From the NCBI GenBank assembly GCA_963780675.1, contig CAWACR010000009.1, forward strand, positions 186,001-250,000: 64,000 nt of DNA, written 5' to 3'. The notes under the pieces were generated by a model. It was not told where the DNA came from, did no database searches, and saw only the letters and a list, made by a program, of their open reading frames with translations. Made by a program: the position numbers and the translations under genes. This DNA is from JAHECE01 sp963780675. GTDB taxonomy: Bacteria; Actinomycetota; Actinomycetes; Actinomycetales; JAHECE01. Positions 35,273 through 43,130 of this stretch are shown here, piece by piece (the stretch's first letter is position 1; every line of letters begins with the position of its first letter).

Positions 35273-36508
35273 TCAGCGGGCGTCGAGGGCGTGGGCCAAG
35301 TCGTCGATCAGGTCCTCGACGTCCTCCAGCCCCACGGACAGCCGGACGGTCGACTCCGCGATCCCGACGGCGCGGCGCCCCTCGGCCCCGACCTTCCGGT
35401 GGGTGGTGGTCGCCGGGTGCGTGATCAGGGACTTCGCGTCGCCGAGGTTGTTCGAGATGTCGACGAGCCGCAGCGCGTCGAGGAACGCGAAGGTGCGCTC
35501 CTTCGCCTGGCGCGCGGCGCCGTCGTCGTCCTCGCCGGCGGCCCCGGGGACGTCGAGGGTGAAGGTGACCACCGTGCCGCCAGCGCTCATCTGGGCCTTC
35601 GCGAGCGCGACCTGCGGGTGGGAGTCCAGGAAGGGGTAGCGCACGCCGACCACCTCGGGGCGCGTCTCGAGCCACTGCGCGATCCGCAGCGCGGAGGCGC
35701 TCTGGGCCTTGACCCGCAGCGACAGCGTCTCCAGCCCCTTGAGCAGCACCCACGCGTTGAACGGGCTGAGCGACGGCCCGGTGTTGCGGATGAGCGTGGT
35801 GACCGGCCCCTCGATGTAGTCACGCGGCCCGAGGATCGCGCCGCCGAGCACCCGGCCCTGGCCGTCGATGTGCTTGGTCGCGGAGTAGACGACGACGTCG
35901 GCACCCAGGTCGAGCGGTCGCTGCAGCACGGGCGTCGCGAAGACGTTGTCGATGATGACGACGGCGCCCGCCGCGTGGGCCAGGTCGCTCACCGCCGCGA
36001 CGTCGACGATGTCCTGCATGGGGTTGGACGGCGTCTCGAGGAAGACGACGTCCGCGGGCGTGGCGAGGGCCTCGGCCCAGGAGTCGAGCCGGTGCGCGTC
36101 GACGTAGTCGGTACGCACGCCCCACTTCCCGAGGATCTCGTTCAGGACCACGACAGTGGACCCGAAGAGCGCCCGGCCTGCGACGATGCGGGCGCCCGAC
36201 GGCGCGAGCGCCGCCAGGGCCGTGAAGACCGCGGACATGCCGGTCGCCGTCGCGTAGCAGGCCTCGGCGCCCTCGAGGAGCCGGAGGCGCTCCTCGAAGG
36301 TGGTGACGGTGGGGTTGCCGTAGCGGGAGTAGACGTACCGGTCGAGCTCGCCCTTGAAGGCGGCCTCGGCGTCGGCGGCCCGTGGGTAGACGTACCCCTG
36401 GGTGAGGAAGAGGGCCTCGGCCGTCTCCTCGAACTCCGTGCGGTGCTGGCCGCCGCGGACCGCAAGGGTGTCGGGGCGCAGGCCGCGCGGGTCGAGCTGC
36501 CGCGTCAC
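35273..36508 (-). CDS. metZ: O-succinylhomoserine sulfhydrylase (Cys/Met metabolism PLP enzyme)
   Basis: The 411-residue protein has the Cys/Met-PLP enzyme order: LDPRGLRPDTLAVRGGQHRTEF, FLTQGYVYPRAADAEAAFKGE, YSRYGNPTVTTFEERL, LFGSTVVVLNEILGKWGVRTDYVD, ETPSNPMQDIVD, IDNVFATPVLQRPL, and the PLP lysine in YSATKHIDGQGRVLGG. The FATPVLQRP and HIDGQGR blocks are those of MetZ-type enzymes that make homocysteine directly from O-succinyl- or O-acetylhomoserine and sulfide. Its GTG overlaps the rhodanese stop (GTGA), making it the last gene of a SAM-I-controlled operon. A cystathionine-synthase activity cannot be ruled out. Confidence 0.88.
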   Translation of the reverse strand: MTRQLDPRGLRPDTLAVRGGQHRTEFEETAEALFLTQGYVYPRAADAEAAFKGELDRYVYSRYGNPTVTTFEERLRLLEGAEACYATATGMSAVFTALAALAPSGARIVAGRALFGSTVVVLNEILGKWGVRTDYVDAHRLDSWAEALATPADVVFLETPSNPMQDIVDVAAVSDLAHAAGAVVIIDNVFATPVLQRPLDLGADVVVYSATKHIDGQGRVLGGAILGPRDYIEGPVTTLIRNTGPSLSPFNAWVLLKGLETLSLRVKAQSASALRIAQWLETRPEVVGVRYPFLDSHPQVALAKAQMSAGGTVVTFTLDVPGAAGEDDDGAARQAKERTFAFLDALRLVDISNNLGDAKSLITHPATTTHRKVGAEGRRAVGIAESTVRLSVGLEDVEDLIDDLAHALDAR

Positions 36509-36924
36509 GTCTGCCGCCAGGGCAGGCCCGCGGCGCGCCAGCCGGTGCCGCCGCGGTGACCCGCGCCGTCGAGGTTGCCCTCGAAGCCCTCGAGCACGTT
36601 GTAGGCGGGGCCGAGGCCGGCGGCCGTCGCCGCCTTGGCCGCGCCGATGGAGCGCTGGCCGGAGCGACAGAGGAAGACGATCGGGCGGCCGTCGCCGGGG
36701 GCGAGGCCGGCGGCCAGCAGGTCGTCGACGAACGCCGGGTTGCGGCCGCCGGCGGGGTAGGTCACCCACTCGGTGAGCACCGTCTCGCGCCCGACGGGCG
36801 TCGCGTCCGGCACACCCACGTAGGTCCACTCCGCGCGGGTACGGACGTCGACGAGGACGGCACCCGGCTCGGCCGTGAGCAGGTCCCACGCCTCGCGAGG
36901 GGTGAGGTCGCCGGCGTAGGTCAT
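36505..36924 (-). CDS. Rhodanese-like sulfurtransferase
   Basis: The 139-residue single-domain rhodanese has AWDLLTAEPGAVLVDVRTRAEWTYVGVPDA and the active-site loop LCRSGQRSIGAAKAA, whose Cys carries persulfide, followed by YNVLEGFEGNLD. It overlaps both neighbours by four bases (ATGA and GTGA). A supply of sulfane sulfur to MetZ, or removal of excess sulfide, is inferred from the tight coupling. Pairing of a rhodanese with metZ is common in actinobacteria. Confidence 0.88.
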   Translation of the reverse strand: MTYAGDLTPREAWDLLTAEPGAVLVDVRTRAEWTYVGVPDATPVGRETVLTEWVTYPAGGRNPAFVDDLLAAGLAPGDGRPIVFLCRSGQRSIGAAKAATAAGLGPAYNVLEGFEGNLDGAGHRGGTGWRAAGLPWRQT

Positions 36925-37220
36925 CGCAGCGTGCCGTTCTTGCGCACCCGCTCGTCGAGGACGACGGCCTGCGCGACGATGACGCGCTCGCCGTTGAAGG
37001 TGGCCGACGGCGAGCCGTAGAGGCGGTAGCCGTCGGCGAGCGCCTCGGAGACGCGCGCGCAGAACGCCCGGTCGTCCGGGCCGGTCAGCAGGCGGTACGC
37101 CAGGCGCTCGGCGGGGGCGGGGGCGTCCACGACCGGTAGGTCGATCAGCACGGGAGCGTTCACCGGCGTCGCGGCGTCCACGGGCACCGGGGTCACCGGC
37201 GCGTCGGGCGGGTTCGTCAT
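36921..37220 (-). CDS. DUF1737 domain protein, first gene of the metZ operon
   Basis: The 99-residue protein has a Pro/Val/Ala-rich N-terminal half and a C-terminal DUF1737 domain: YRLLTGPDDRAFCARVSEALADGYRLYGSPSATFNGERVIVAQAVV. The domain is small, soluble and of unknown function. ATG 37220 is chosen over an in-frame ATG at 37232 because GGAGGA lies between them as the SD. That SD abuts the closing helix of the SAM-I riboswitch, so translation of this gene is the probable control point for the whole operon. Confidence 0.78.
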   Translation of the reverse strand: MTNPPDAPVTPVPVDAATPVNAPVLIDLPVVDAPAPAERLAYRLLTGPDDRAFCARVSEALADGYRLYGSPSATFNGERVIVAQAVVLDERVRKNGTLR

Positions 37221-37228
37221 GAGGTCCT

Positions 37229-37335
37229 CCATCGGCCCGGCGGTAGCACCCGCACCCAGGCGCCACCGCGGGGTCGCGCGTCGGGGGGTTGCTGCAGCGT
37301 CGTCGAGCCAGGTCTCTCGGCTGCTCTGGATGGTC
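37229..37335 (-). promoter_or_regulatory. SAM-I (S-box) riboswitch
   Basis: The minus-strand RNA reads CCATCCAGAGCAGCC, GAGAGACCTGGCTCGACGA, CGCTGCAGCAACC, then GGGTGCTACCGCCGGGCC and GATGG. These match S-box core blocks (ATCcAGAG, GAGxGA, TGGC, GCAACC, GGTGCTA). P1 is CCATC/GATGG and P2 includes GCAGC/GCTGC. The 3' strand of P1 runs straight into the SD GGAGGA, so SAM binding should hide the ribosome site (translational OFF switch). Confidence 0.86.
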
Positions 37336-37342
37336 GGAGCGC

Positions 37343-37372
37343 ATCGTAGGCGGCGGCGACGACGGCGGCCAA
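37343..37372 (-). promoter_or_regulatory. Probable promoter of the SAM-I / metZ operon
   Basis: TACGAT (37348-37343) lies about 8 nt before the riboswitch 5' end; TTGGCC (37372-37367) is 18 nt upstream of it. The -35 match is weak. Confidence 0.4.
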
Positions 37373-37408
37373 AAAGTGGACGCCTCGGCTCACCATCCGA
37401 TCGGGTCC

Positions 37409-37678
37409 TCAGTAGCGGATCCGGAATCCTCGCTCGCCGCGGGGGGTCTCCTCCCGCACGTCGAGGCCGGTCACCTGGGCGTGCCGCGGGCCGACCCGCG
37501 CCCACCCGATCATCCGTTGGACGGCCGCGTCCTCGCCCTCGAAGACGGCCTCGACGTCGCCGTCGTCGAGGTTGCGCACCCACCCGTGGACGCCGAGCTC
37601 GCGAGCCCGGTACTCGCAGCTGTACCGGTACCCCACGCCCTGGACGCTGCCGTGCACCACCACGTGCCGCCGGATCAT
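37409..37678 (-). CDS. Acylphosphatase
   Basis: The 89-residue protein is a canonical acylphosphatase: VVVHGSVQGVGYRYSCEYRARELGVHGWVRNLDDGDVEAVFEG holds the phosphate-binding loop with its catalytic Arg and the catalytic Asn (VRN), and the tail is GERGFRIRY. It hydrolyses small acyl phosphates in the cytoplasm. ATG 37678 is used; an in-frame ATG at 37687 is possible. It precedes the SAM-I promoter on the same strand but is probably a separate unit. Confidence 0.92.
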   Translation of the reverse strand: MIRRHVVVHGSVQGVGYRYSCEYRARELGVHGWVRNLDDGDVEAVFEGEDAAVQRMIGWARVGPRHAQVTGLDVREETPRGERGFRIRY

Positions 37679-37725
37679 GGCGGCCAACCTACGCGCGACC
37701 CGGCGGGAATGCCGCAGGCTTCCTC

Positions 37726-37745
37726 TTTGTTGAAGCGTCGACAAA
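37726..37745 (+). promoter_or_regulatory. Imperfect 20-bp palindrome upstream of the VOC gene
   Basis: TTTGTTGAAGCGTCGACAAA has perfect 5-bp outer arms (TTTGT/ACAAA) and 16 of 20 symmetric positions. It lies 31 bp before the ATG and is AT-richer than its surroundings, as expected of an operator, possibly for a MarR/PadR-type repressor of a ring-cleavage-type dioxygenase. Confidence 0.4.
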
Positions 37746-37775
37746 CACGCCCGACCTCATCCCCTTGGAGCCGAC

Positions 37776-38696
37776 ATGACCACCGAGCACACCCGCGCCG
37801 ACGCGGACACCCTGTCCGCGGGGACCGCGATGTCTGCGGTGACGCTCCACGTCGCCGACCTGGACCGGATGACCGCCTACTACCGGGACTCCGTCGGCCT
37901 GACCGTGCTGGACGGACCCGCACCCGGCCGCGAGGGCCGCCGGGACGTCGTCACCCTGGGCCGGGCCGGCAGGCCGATCGTCGTGCTCGTCCGCACGCCG
38001 GGCTTGCCCGCCCCGCGCCGCGGTGAGGCGGGCCTCTTCCACACCGCCATCCTGTTCGACGACGAGCCCACGCTGGCCGCCGCCGTCGCCTCCGTGGCCC
38101 GCACTGCCCCCGGGACGTACGTCGGCAGCGCGGACCACCTGGTGAGCGAGGCGTTCTACTTCACCGACCCGGAAGGGAACGGCGTCGAGCTCTACACCGA
38201 CCGGCCGCGCGAGGAGTGGCGCTGGTCCGGCGGGCGGGTCGCGATGGACTCCCTCCCCCTGGACCCCCACGACTTCCTCGGCCGCCACCTCGAGCCCGGC
38301 TGGACCCTCGAGGCGGGCCGGCCCGACGGCGTCGCGCAGGCGGGGGGCGCCGTCGTCGGCCACGTGCACCTCCAGGTGGGCGACATCCCGACGGCGCGCG
38401 CCTTCTACGTGGACACCCTGGGCTTCGAGGTCACCGCCACGTGGCACGGGGCGCTCTTCATCGCCGCGGGTGGGTACCACCACCACCTGGCCGTCAACAC
38501 GTGGCGGAGCATGGGAGCCGGGCCGCGCGCGGTGACGCTGGGGCTGGGCGAGGTGTCGATCGCCGTCCCGGTGGCCGACGACGTCGCGGCCCTGGGCGCG
38601 CGGCTGCGGGACCGGCGCGTCGCGGTGGCCGACGACGGCGCCGAGCTCCGCTTCGAGGACCCGTGGCGCAACCTCATCCGAGTGGGCGCGGCCTGA
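37776..38696 (+). CDS. VOC superfamily protein with two glyoxalase/dioxygenase modules (CatE-like)
   Basis: The 306-residue protein holds two vicinal-oxygen-chelate halves. The first is AVTLHVADLDRMTAYYRDSVGLTVLD ... YFTDPEGNGVELYTDRP. The second is VGHVHLQVGDIPTARAFYVDTLGFEVTATW ... FIAAGGYHHHLAVNTW. The arrangement is that of catechol-2,3-dioxygenase-like CatE proteins, with metal ligands expected in HLQ, HHH and the final Glu region. The ring-cleavage substrate is unknown. SD TTGGAG precedes the ATG. Confidence 0.84.
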   Translation: MTTEHTRADADTLSAGTAMSAVTLHVADLDRMTAYYRDSVGLTVLDGPAPGREGRRDVVTLGRAGRPIVVLVRTPGLPAPRRGEAGLFHTAILFDDEPTLAAAVASVARTAPGTYVGSADHLVSEAFYFTDPEGNGVELYTDRPREEWRWSGGRVAMDSLPLDPHDFLGRHLEPGWTLEAGRPDGVAQAGGAVVGHVHLQVGDIPTARAFYVDTLGFEVTATWHGALFIAAGGYHHHLAVNTWRSMGAGPRAVTLGLGEVSIAVPVADDVAALGARLRDRRVAVADDGAELRFEDPWRNLIRVGAA

Positions 38697-38754
38697 CCCG
38701 GCAGCCGCCCTCACCCCGTTCGCGCGATGCGGGCCGCCGGGAGGTGGTGAGACG

Positions 38755-39735
38755 ATGCTCCGCGTGGACCAGTACCTCGCAACCATCTCCGAACCCGTCC
38801 CCGACGTGCTCGGCGCCGACTGGGTGAGCCGAACGATCACGCTCCCGCCGGACGACGAGGGCGAGGTGGTCGCCACGCTGGTCAGCACCGCGACCGGCCC
38901 CCGGCACGACCGCGCCGTCCTGTACATCCACGGCTACGTGGACTACTTCTTCAATGCCGAGCACGCCGCGCACTGGGACGAGCAGGGGTATGACTTCTAC
39001 GCCGTCGACCTGCGCAAGTACGGCCGGTCCCTGCGGCCGCACCAGACCCCGAACTACACCACCGACCTTCGCGTCTACGGGGCGGAGATCGGCGCCGCAC
39101 TCCGCACGATTCGCGCGGAGCACGACGACGACGCCGGCGTGGTCCTGCTCGGCCACTCGACCGGGGGCCTCGTCTCGAGCCTGTGGGCGCACGCGCACCC
39201 GGGCGCCGTGGACGCCGTCGTCCTCAACAGCCCGTGGCTCGACCACAACGGGTCGCGCGTCGAGGTGGCCGTCAGCGTGCCGACGGCGACGGCGATCGGG
39301 CGCGTGGCCCCGCGCGTGCGCGTGAGCGAGCTCAAGCCGTACTACGGGCACGCGCTCCACGTCGGCACGGGTGGCGCCTGGGACTACGACCTGCGGTGGA
39401 AGCCGCACGAGGGTTTCGGGGTCTACGCGGGCTGGTTCCGCGCCGTCCGCCAGGGCCAGCTGCGTGTGCACCGGGGCCTGTCGATCGAGCCGCCGGTGCT
39501 GGTGTGCGCCTCGGCCCGCAGCGGTCCCGCTGACCGGGAGTCCCCCGCGCTCGCCGACTCCGACTGCGTGCTGAACGTCGAGCACATGGCCCGGTACGGG
39601 CCGGGCCTCGGCCCCGACGCGACCGTCGCGCGGATCGAGGGCGGGATCCACGACCTCGCGCTGTCCGGCCCGGACGCGAGGGCGCAGTACGAGGAGACGG
39701 TCTTCACCTGGCTCGAGGAGAAGCTGCCCCGCTGA
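38755..39735 (+). CDS. Alpha/beta hydrolase (serine aminopeptidase S33 / lysophospholipase-like)
   Basis: The 326-residue protein has AVLYIHGYVDYFF (oxyanion), YAVDLRKYGRSLRPHQTPNY, the nucleophile elbow LLGHSTGGLVSSLWA and the catalytic His in EGGIHDLALSG. The Hydrolase_4 (monoglyceride-lipase-like) layout points to an esterase or lipase of small substrates. No signal peptide is seen. SD GGGAGGTGG lies 7 nt upstream. The gene follows the VOC gene by 58 nt and may share its transcript. Confidence 0.85.
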   Translation: MLRVDQYLATISEPVPDVLGADWVSRTITLPPDDEGEVVATLVSTATGPRHDRAVLYIHGYVDYFFNAEHAAHWDEQGYDFYAVDLRKYGRSLRPHQTPNYTTDLRVYGAEIGAALRTIRAEHDDDAGVVLLGHSTGGLVSSLWAHAHPGAVDAVVLNSPWLDHNGSRVEVAVSVPTATAIGRVAPRVRVSELKPYYGHALHVGTGGAWDYDLRWKPHEGFGVYAGWFRAVRQGQLRVHRGLSIEPPVLVCASARSGPADRESPALADSDCVLNVEHMARYGPGLGPDATVARIEGGIHDLALSGPDARAQYEETVFTWLEEKLPR

Positions 39736-39766
39736 CGCCGGACGGCGGCGGCGCGGCGCCCGGGCC

Positions 39767-40753
39767 CTACCAGCGGTGGTGGACGTGGGGCCGGATGTCC
39801 TCGTCGTAGATCGCCCGGAGCGCCTCGAGCGTGGCCGGATCGAGCGGCGCGAGGGCTGCGGCAGCCGCGTTCGCTCGCGCCTGCTCCGCCGTCCGTGCGC
39901 CGGGGATGACCGTGGTGACCCCCGGCGCGTCGACGATCCAGCGCAGGGCGAGCTGCGCCGTCGTCGCTCCGGCAGGCGTGAGCGCGGCGACTCGGCGCGG
40001 CCTCGCGACGCCCACCTCGAAGGGCACGCCGGCGAACGTCTCCCCCACGTCGAAGTGCGCGCCCGCGCGGTTGTAGGTGCGGTGGTCGTCGGGGGCGAAG
40101 ACCGTGCTCGCGTCGTACTTCCCGGACAGGAGCCCGCTCGCGAGCGGCACCCGCGCGATGATGCCGACGCCGGCGGCCACCGCGGCGGGCAGCACGCGTT
40201 CGAGGGGCTTGCGGCGGAAGACGTTGAGGATGATCTGCACGCTCGCCACGTGCGGTCGGGCGATCGCGGCGAGGGCTTCCGCCTCCGTCTCCACCGAGAC
40301 CCCGTACGCGGCGGTCACGCCGTCGGCCACGAGGGTGTCGAGAGCGTCGTAGGTCGCGTCGCGGTCGAAGACCGACGACGGCGGGCAGTGCAGCTGCACG
40401 AGGTCCAAGGTGTCGACGCCCAGGTTCGCCCGGGACCGGTCCGCCCACGCCCGGAAGTTCTCGAGGGTGTACGCCTCCGCGACGTGGGGCGCCGCGCGGC
40501 GGCCGATCTTCGTGGCGACGGTGATGCCGTGCGCGGGCCGGTCGGCGAGGAACCGCCCGATCAGGCGCTCGCTGCGTCCGTCGCCGTAGACGTCCGCGGT
40601 GTCGAAGAAGGTCACGCCCGCGCCGGCTGCCGCGGCCAGGATCGCCAGGGCGTCGTCCTCCTGCACCGCGCCCCAGTCGGCGCCGAGCTGCCAGCATCCG
40701 AGACCGACAACGCTGACGGGGCGGGCCGAACGGCCCAGGACTCGCGTCTCCAC
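39767..40753 (-). CDS. Aldo/keto reductase
   Basis: The 328-residue TIM-barrel oxidoreductase has GLGCWQLGADWG, catalytic Asp and Tyr in FFDTADVYGDGRSE, Lys in VATKIGRR and His in LVQLHCPPSS. The NADPH-binding C-terminus is VIPGARTAEQARANAAAA. It reduces aldehydes or ketones; substrate unknown. The GTG start has a GATACT box 8 nt upstream (leaderless). It is convergent with the alpha/beta hydrolase gene, 31 bp apart. Confidence 0.9.
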   Translation of the reverse strand: METRVLGRSARPVSVVGLGCWQLGADWGAVQEDDALAILAAAAGAGVTFFDTADVYGDGRSERLIGRFLADRPAHGITVATKIGRRAAPHVAEAYTLENFRAWADRSRANLGVDTLDLVQLHCPPSSVFDRDATYDALDTLVADGVTAAYGVSVETEAEALAAIARPHVASVQIILNVFRRKPLERVLPAAVAAGVGIIARVPLASGLLSGKYDASTVFAPDDHRTYNRAGAHFDVGETFAGVPFEVGVARPRRVAALTPAGATTAQLALRWIVDAPGVTTVIPGARTAEQARANAAAAALAPLDPATLEALRAIYDEDIRPHVHHRW

Positions 40754-40892
40754 CTTGCGAGAGTATCCCTCTCGACCTGCCCCACTTCCCGGCGTGGCGA
40801 AGGGTTCTCGATCAGTAAACGGCCGGACCTTCCCTAGTATTCGCCGTTATCATCCACCGCGAGTCAGCACCCGACCGAGAAGCGAGGACGGC

Positions 40893-41219
40893 ATGGCCAC
40901 CCAGACCGTGACCACGATGACCGACGACCTCGACGGCGGCCCCGCGCACCGCACGGTGCGCTTCGGTTACCAGGGCCTGATCTACGAGATCGACCTCAGC
41001 CAGGACAACGCCGTGGCCTTCGACGAGGCCCTCGGGCCGTTCCTGGCGAATGCCCGCGTCATTCGAGGCCGTCCGCTCGCCGCTCGCCCCCCGGTGCGCG
41101 ACCCGGGCCCCGACCCTCGCCTGGTTCGCGCGTGGGCCCGGGCGAACGGTGTCGCCGTCCCCCAGCGCGGCCGCGTCCCGGGCACGGTGGTCGCGGCGTA
41201 CCTCGCTGCCGAGAGCTGA
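40893..41219 (+). CDS. lsr2: Lsr2 family nucleoid-associated protein
   Basis: The 108-residue protein has the N-terminal dimerisation beta-hairpin (HRTVRFGYQGLIYEIDLSQDNAVAFDEALGPFLANAR), a basic linker RGRPLAARPP and the C-terminal AT-hook-like helix pair (RLVRAWARANGVAVPQRGRVPGTVVAAYLAA). Lsr2 is the H-NS analogue of actinobacteria, silencing AT-rich DNA. The DNA-binding RGR loop is present as QRGRVP. GAGGA lies upstream of the ATG, and the promoter region is unusually AT-rich (TAGTAT at 40835). Confidence 0.92.
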   Translation: MATQTVTTMTDDLDGGPAHRTVRFGYQGLIYEIDLSQDNAVAFDEALGPFLANARVIRGRPLAARPPVRDPGPDPRLVRAWARANGVAVPQRGRVPGTVVAAYLAAES

Positions 41220-41220
41220 G

Positions 41221-41248
41221 CCTCAGGGCTGAGGCCTCAGGGCTGAGG
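41221..41248. repeat. Tandem duplication of a 14-bp hairpin between convergent genes
   Basis: CCTCAGGGCTGAGG occurs twice with no spacer (41221-41234 and 41235-41248). Each unit is itself a CCTCAG-GG-CTGAGG dyad. The repeat overlaps the 3' end of the membrane protein gene, lies 1 nt after the lsr2 stop, and places stop codons for two reading frames. Confidence 0.7.
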
Positions 41249-42626
41249 CTCGACCACGGCCCCGGACGGGGCCGGCGGTCGGGCCAGCAGCTCGAGGACG
41301 GCGACCAGCAGCCCCGCGACCACTGCGACCGTGACGATGAACGCGGGCGACAGCGCGGTCGCGAGGAGGATCACCAGGCCGGCCAGGACGGCGATCAGCA
41401 CCCGGAGCAGCGTGCGGTGCCGGTAGAGCCACGCGCCGAAACGGCCCGGTGCTGACCCCGCGGTTCTCGCCCCACCCACGCACAGCGGCGAAGCCGCGGG
41501 AGATGCCGGAGCGCATCGCGAGCGCCGAGTCGCTCCCGCCCCCGAGGAATCCGGCGAGCGCCACCACCAGTCCGAGCACCCCGACGGTCCGCAGGGACAG
41601 CCGGATGAACTCCACCAACTGGTCGAAGACGACCTCCGCGGCGTCGAGCCGTTCAACCTTGCCGGCCAGCGCGTTGAGGTAGACCGAGCGCCCGATCGTC
41701 AGCCCGAGCCCGAGCACGACCATGGCCAGGGCGAGGGCGAGCCCGCCCGCCACGAGGGCGCGAGATCGGCGAACAGCGGTGAGCACGCCCGCCGCGATCA
41801 GGCCGAGGCTCAGCCACGGGAGCCACGTCCCGAGCATGACGACCGCGTTGTAGGCGTTCTGCAGTCGGACCAGCTCGGTGTTCTGCACGATCGTGAAGGA
41901 CGCGTTGACCTCGGGGATCTTCGCGGCGATGCCGAAGCCGGCGTCCACGAGCTGGGCCTTGACCTCTTCGATCACGCCGGAGAGCTCGACGGTCAGGGCG
42001 CCGGAGTCACTGAGCTGGAGGACGTTGCCCTCGTCGCCCTGCATCACGGCGACGAGCTGCTCGTGCGCCGTCCGGTTGGCTTCGATCCACAGGGTCTCGA
42101 AGGCGTCGCTCTCGACCACCTTCGTCGTGGTGCTGCGGACGAAGTTCTCCACGCCACCGGTGATCGACCCCTCGAGGAGCCCGAGGGCGTCGGAGACCCG
42201 GGTCAGGCCCTGGTCGTCGAGGGCGCCGGCCACGGTGTCGACCACGCTGGGCACGTCGATCTGCTCCATGACGGCGTCGGTCGCCCGGCCCACGATGGCC
42301 GACTGGATCACCGGGTCGCTCGCGAGGGGCCCGATCGTCGCGAGGTAGCGGTCGGTGTCGGTCAGCTCGCGCTGCGCCCAGTGCGCGAGGACCGCCACCG
42401 GGGCAAGGAGCGCGCCCACCGTGATGAGCACGACGGCCAGCGTCGACCGCACCCAGTGCGGGTGCCGGCGCGCGGCGGGCGCCGGCGGAACCGCGGCTGC
42501 CACGGCCGCCGACGGGGCGACGGCCTTCTCCCGGAGCTCGGCATTCTCGCGCTCGAGGACCTCGAGGCGCGCCGTCAGCTCGTCGACGCTCAAGGGGGCA
42601 GGAGTGGGTGTCTCGTCTGCGGCCAT
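41237..42626 (-). CDS. Polytopic membrane protein, apparent frameshift near the C-terminus
   Basis: The protein begins with a short coiled-coil (LTARLEVLERENAELREK), then TM1 (STLAVVLITVGALLAPVAVLAHWAQRELTDTDRYL), an external region of about 200 residues, and four further TM helices. Removing one G from GGGG at 41459-41462 continues the frame GENRGSAPGRFGAWLYRHRTLLRVLIAVLAGLVILLATALSPAFIVTVAVVAGLLVAVL to VVEPQP. Uncorrected, it ends 14 bp later without these last TM helices. It resembles conserved actinobacterial membrane proteins of unknown function. SD AAGGGA precedes the ATG. Confidence 0.68.
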
Positions 42627-42772
42627 GACCGGTCCCTTCGTGCACGACGGCTGCCGGGATCCGGCGGCCGTTCCGTCATCCTCCCACCGCTGACCTGGCG
42701 CGACATCACCTCGATGGGACCACGTCGCGGCGCCGCGACCCTCGTCGGACCGCAGCGCCGCGGGCTTCGCCG

Positions 42773-42943
42773 CTAGGCGCCGTCGTCCTCGTGCAGACGC
42801 TCGGCGAGCTTGCGCTGGGCCTCGACCACACGCTGGTGCTCGCGGGGGTCGTAGTCCGGCGTGCCCTGCTTCTCCAGCTCGATGCGGCTCTGCCGTGCTG
42901 CCTCGACGAGCCGCTTGGCCTCGTCCTCGTGCTCTGTGGTCAT
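42773..42943 (-). CDS. Small charged helical protein (56 aa)
   Basis: This short ORF has SD GGGAGA 5 nt before the ATG and gives a highly charged helical product: MTTEHEDEAKRLVEAARQSR, then IELEKQGTPDYDPREHQRVV, then EAQRKLAERLHEDDGA. Codon usage is typical of the genome, with strong G/C at third positions. I do not recognise a family, and a small regulatory or scaffold protein is conceivable. It stands alone between the membrane protein and deacetylase genes. Confidence 0.62.
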   Translation of the reverse strand: MTTEHEDEAKRLVEAARQSRIELEKQGTPDYDPREHQRVVEAQRKLAERLHEDDGA

Positions 42944-43130
42944 GACGTCTCCCGTCCTCGCGCCGTGGTGGCTGCGGTTGCCACGCTAGGGACCGAGGAC
43001 CGCACCCGCAAGGGTTCTACGACTCGCCCCCGATCAAGATGCGGTCACGCTTCCGCAAAGGCGACCCCGATCGGCGATGCCGGGACCCAGACCCCTTGCA
43101 CGCCGCCCCGGCGGCGCGGACGCTGGAGAC

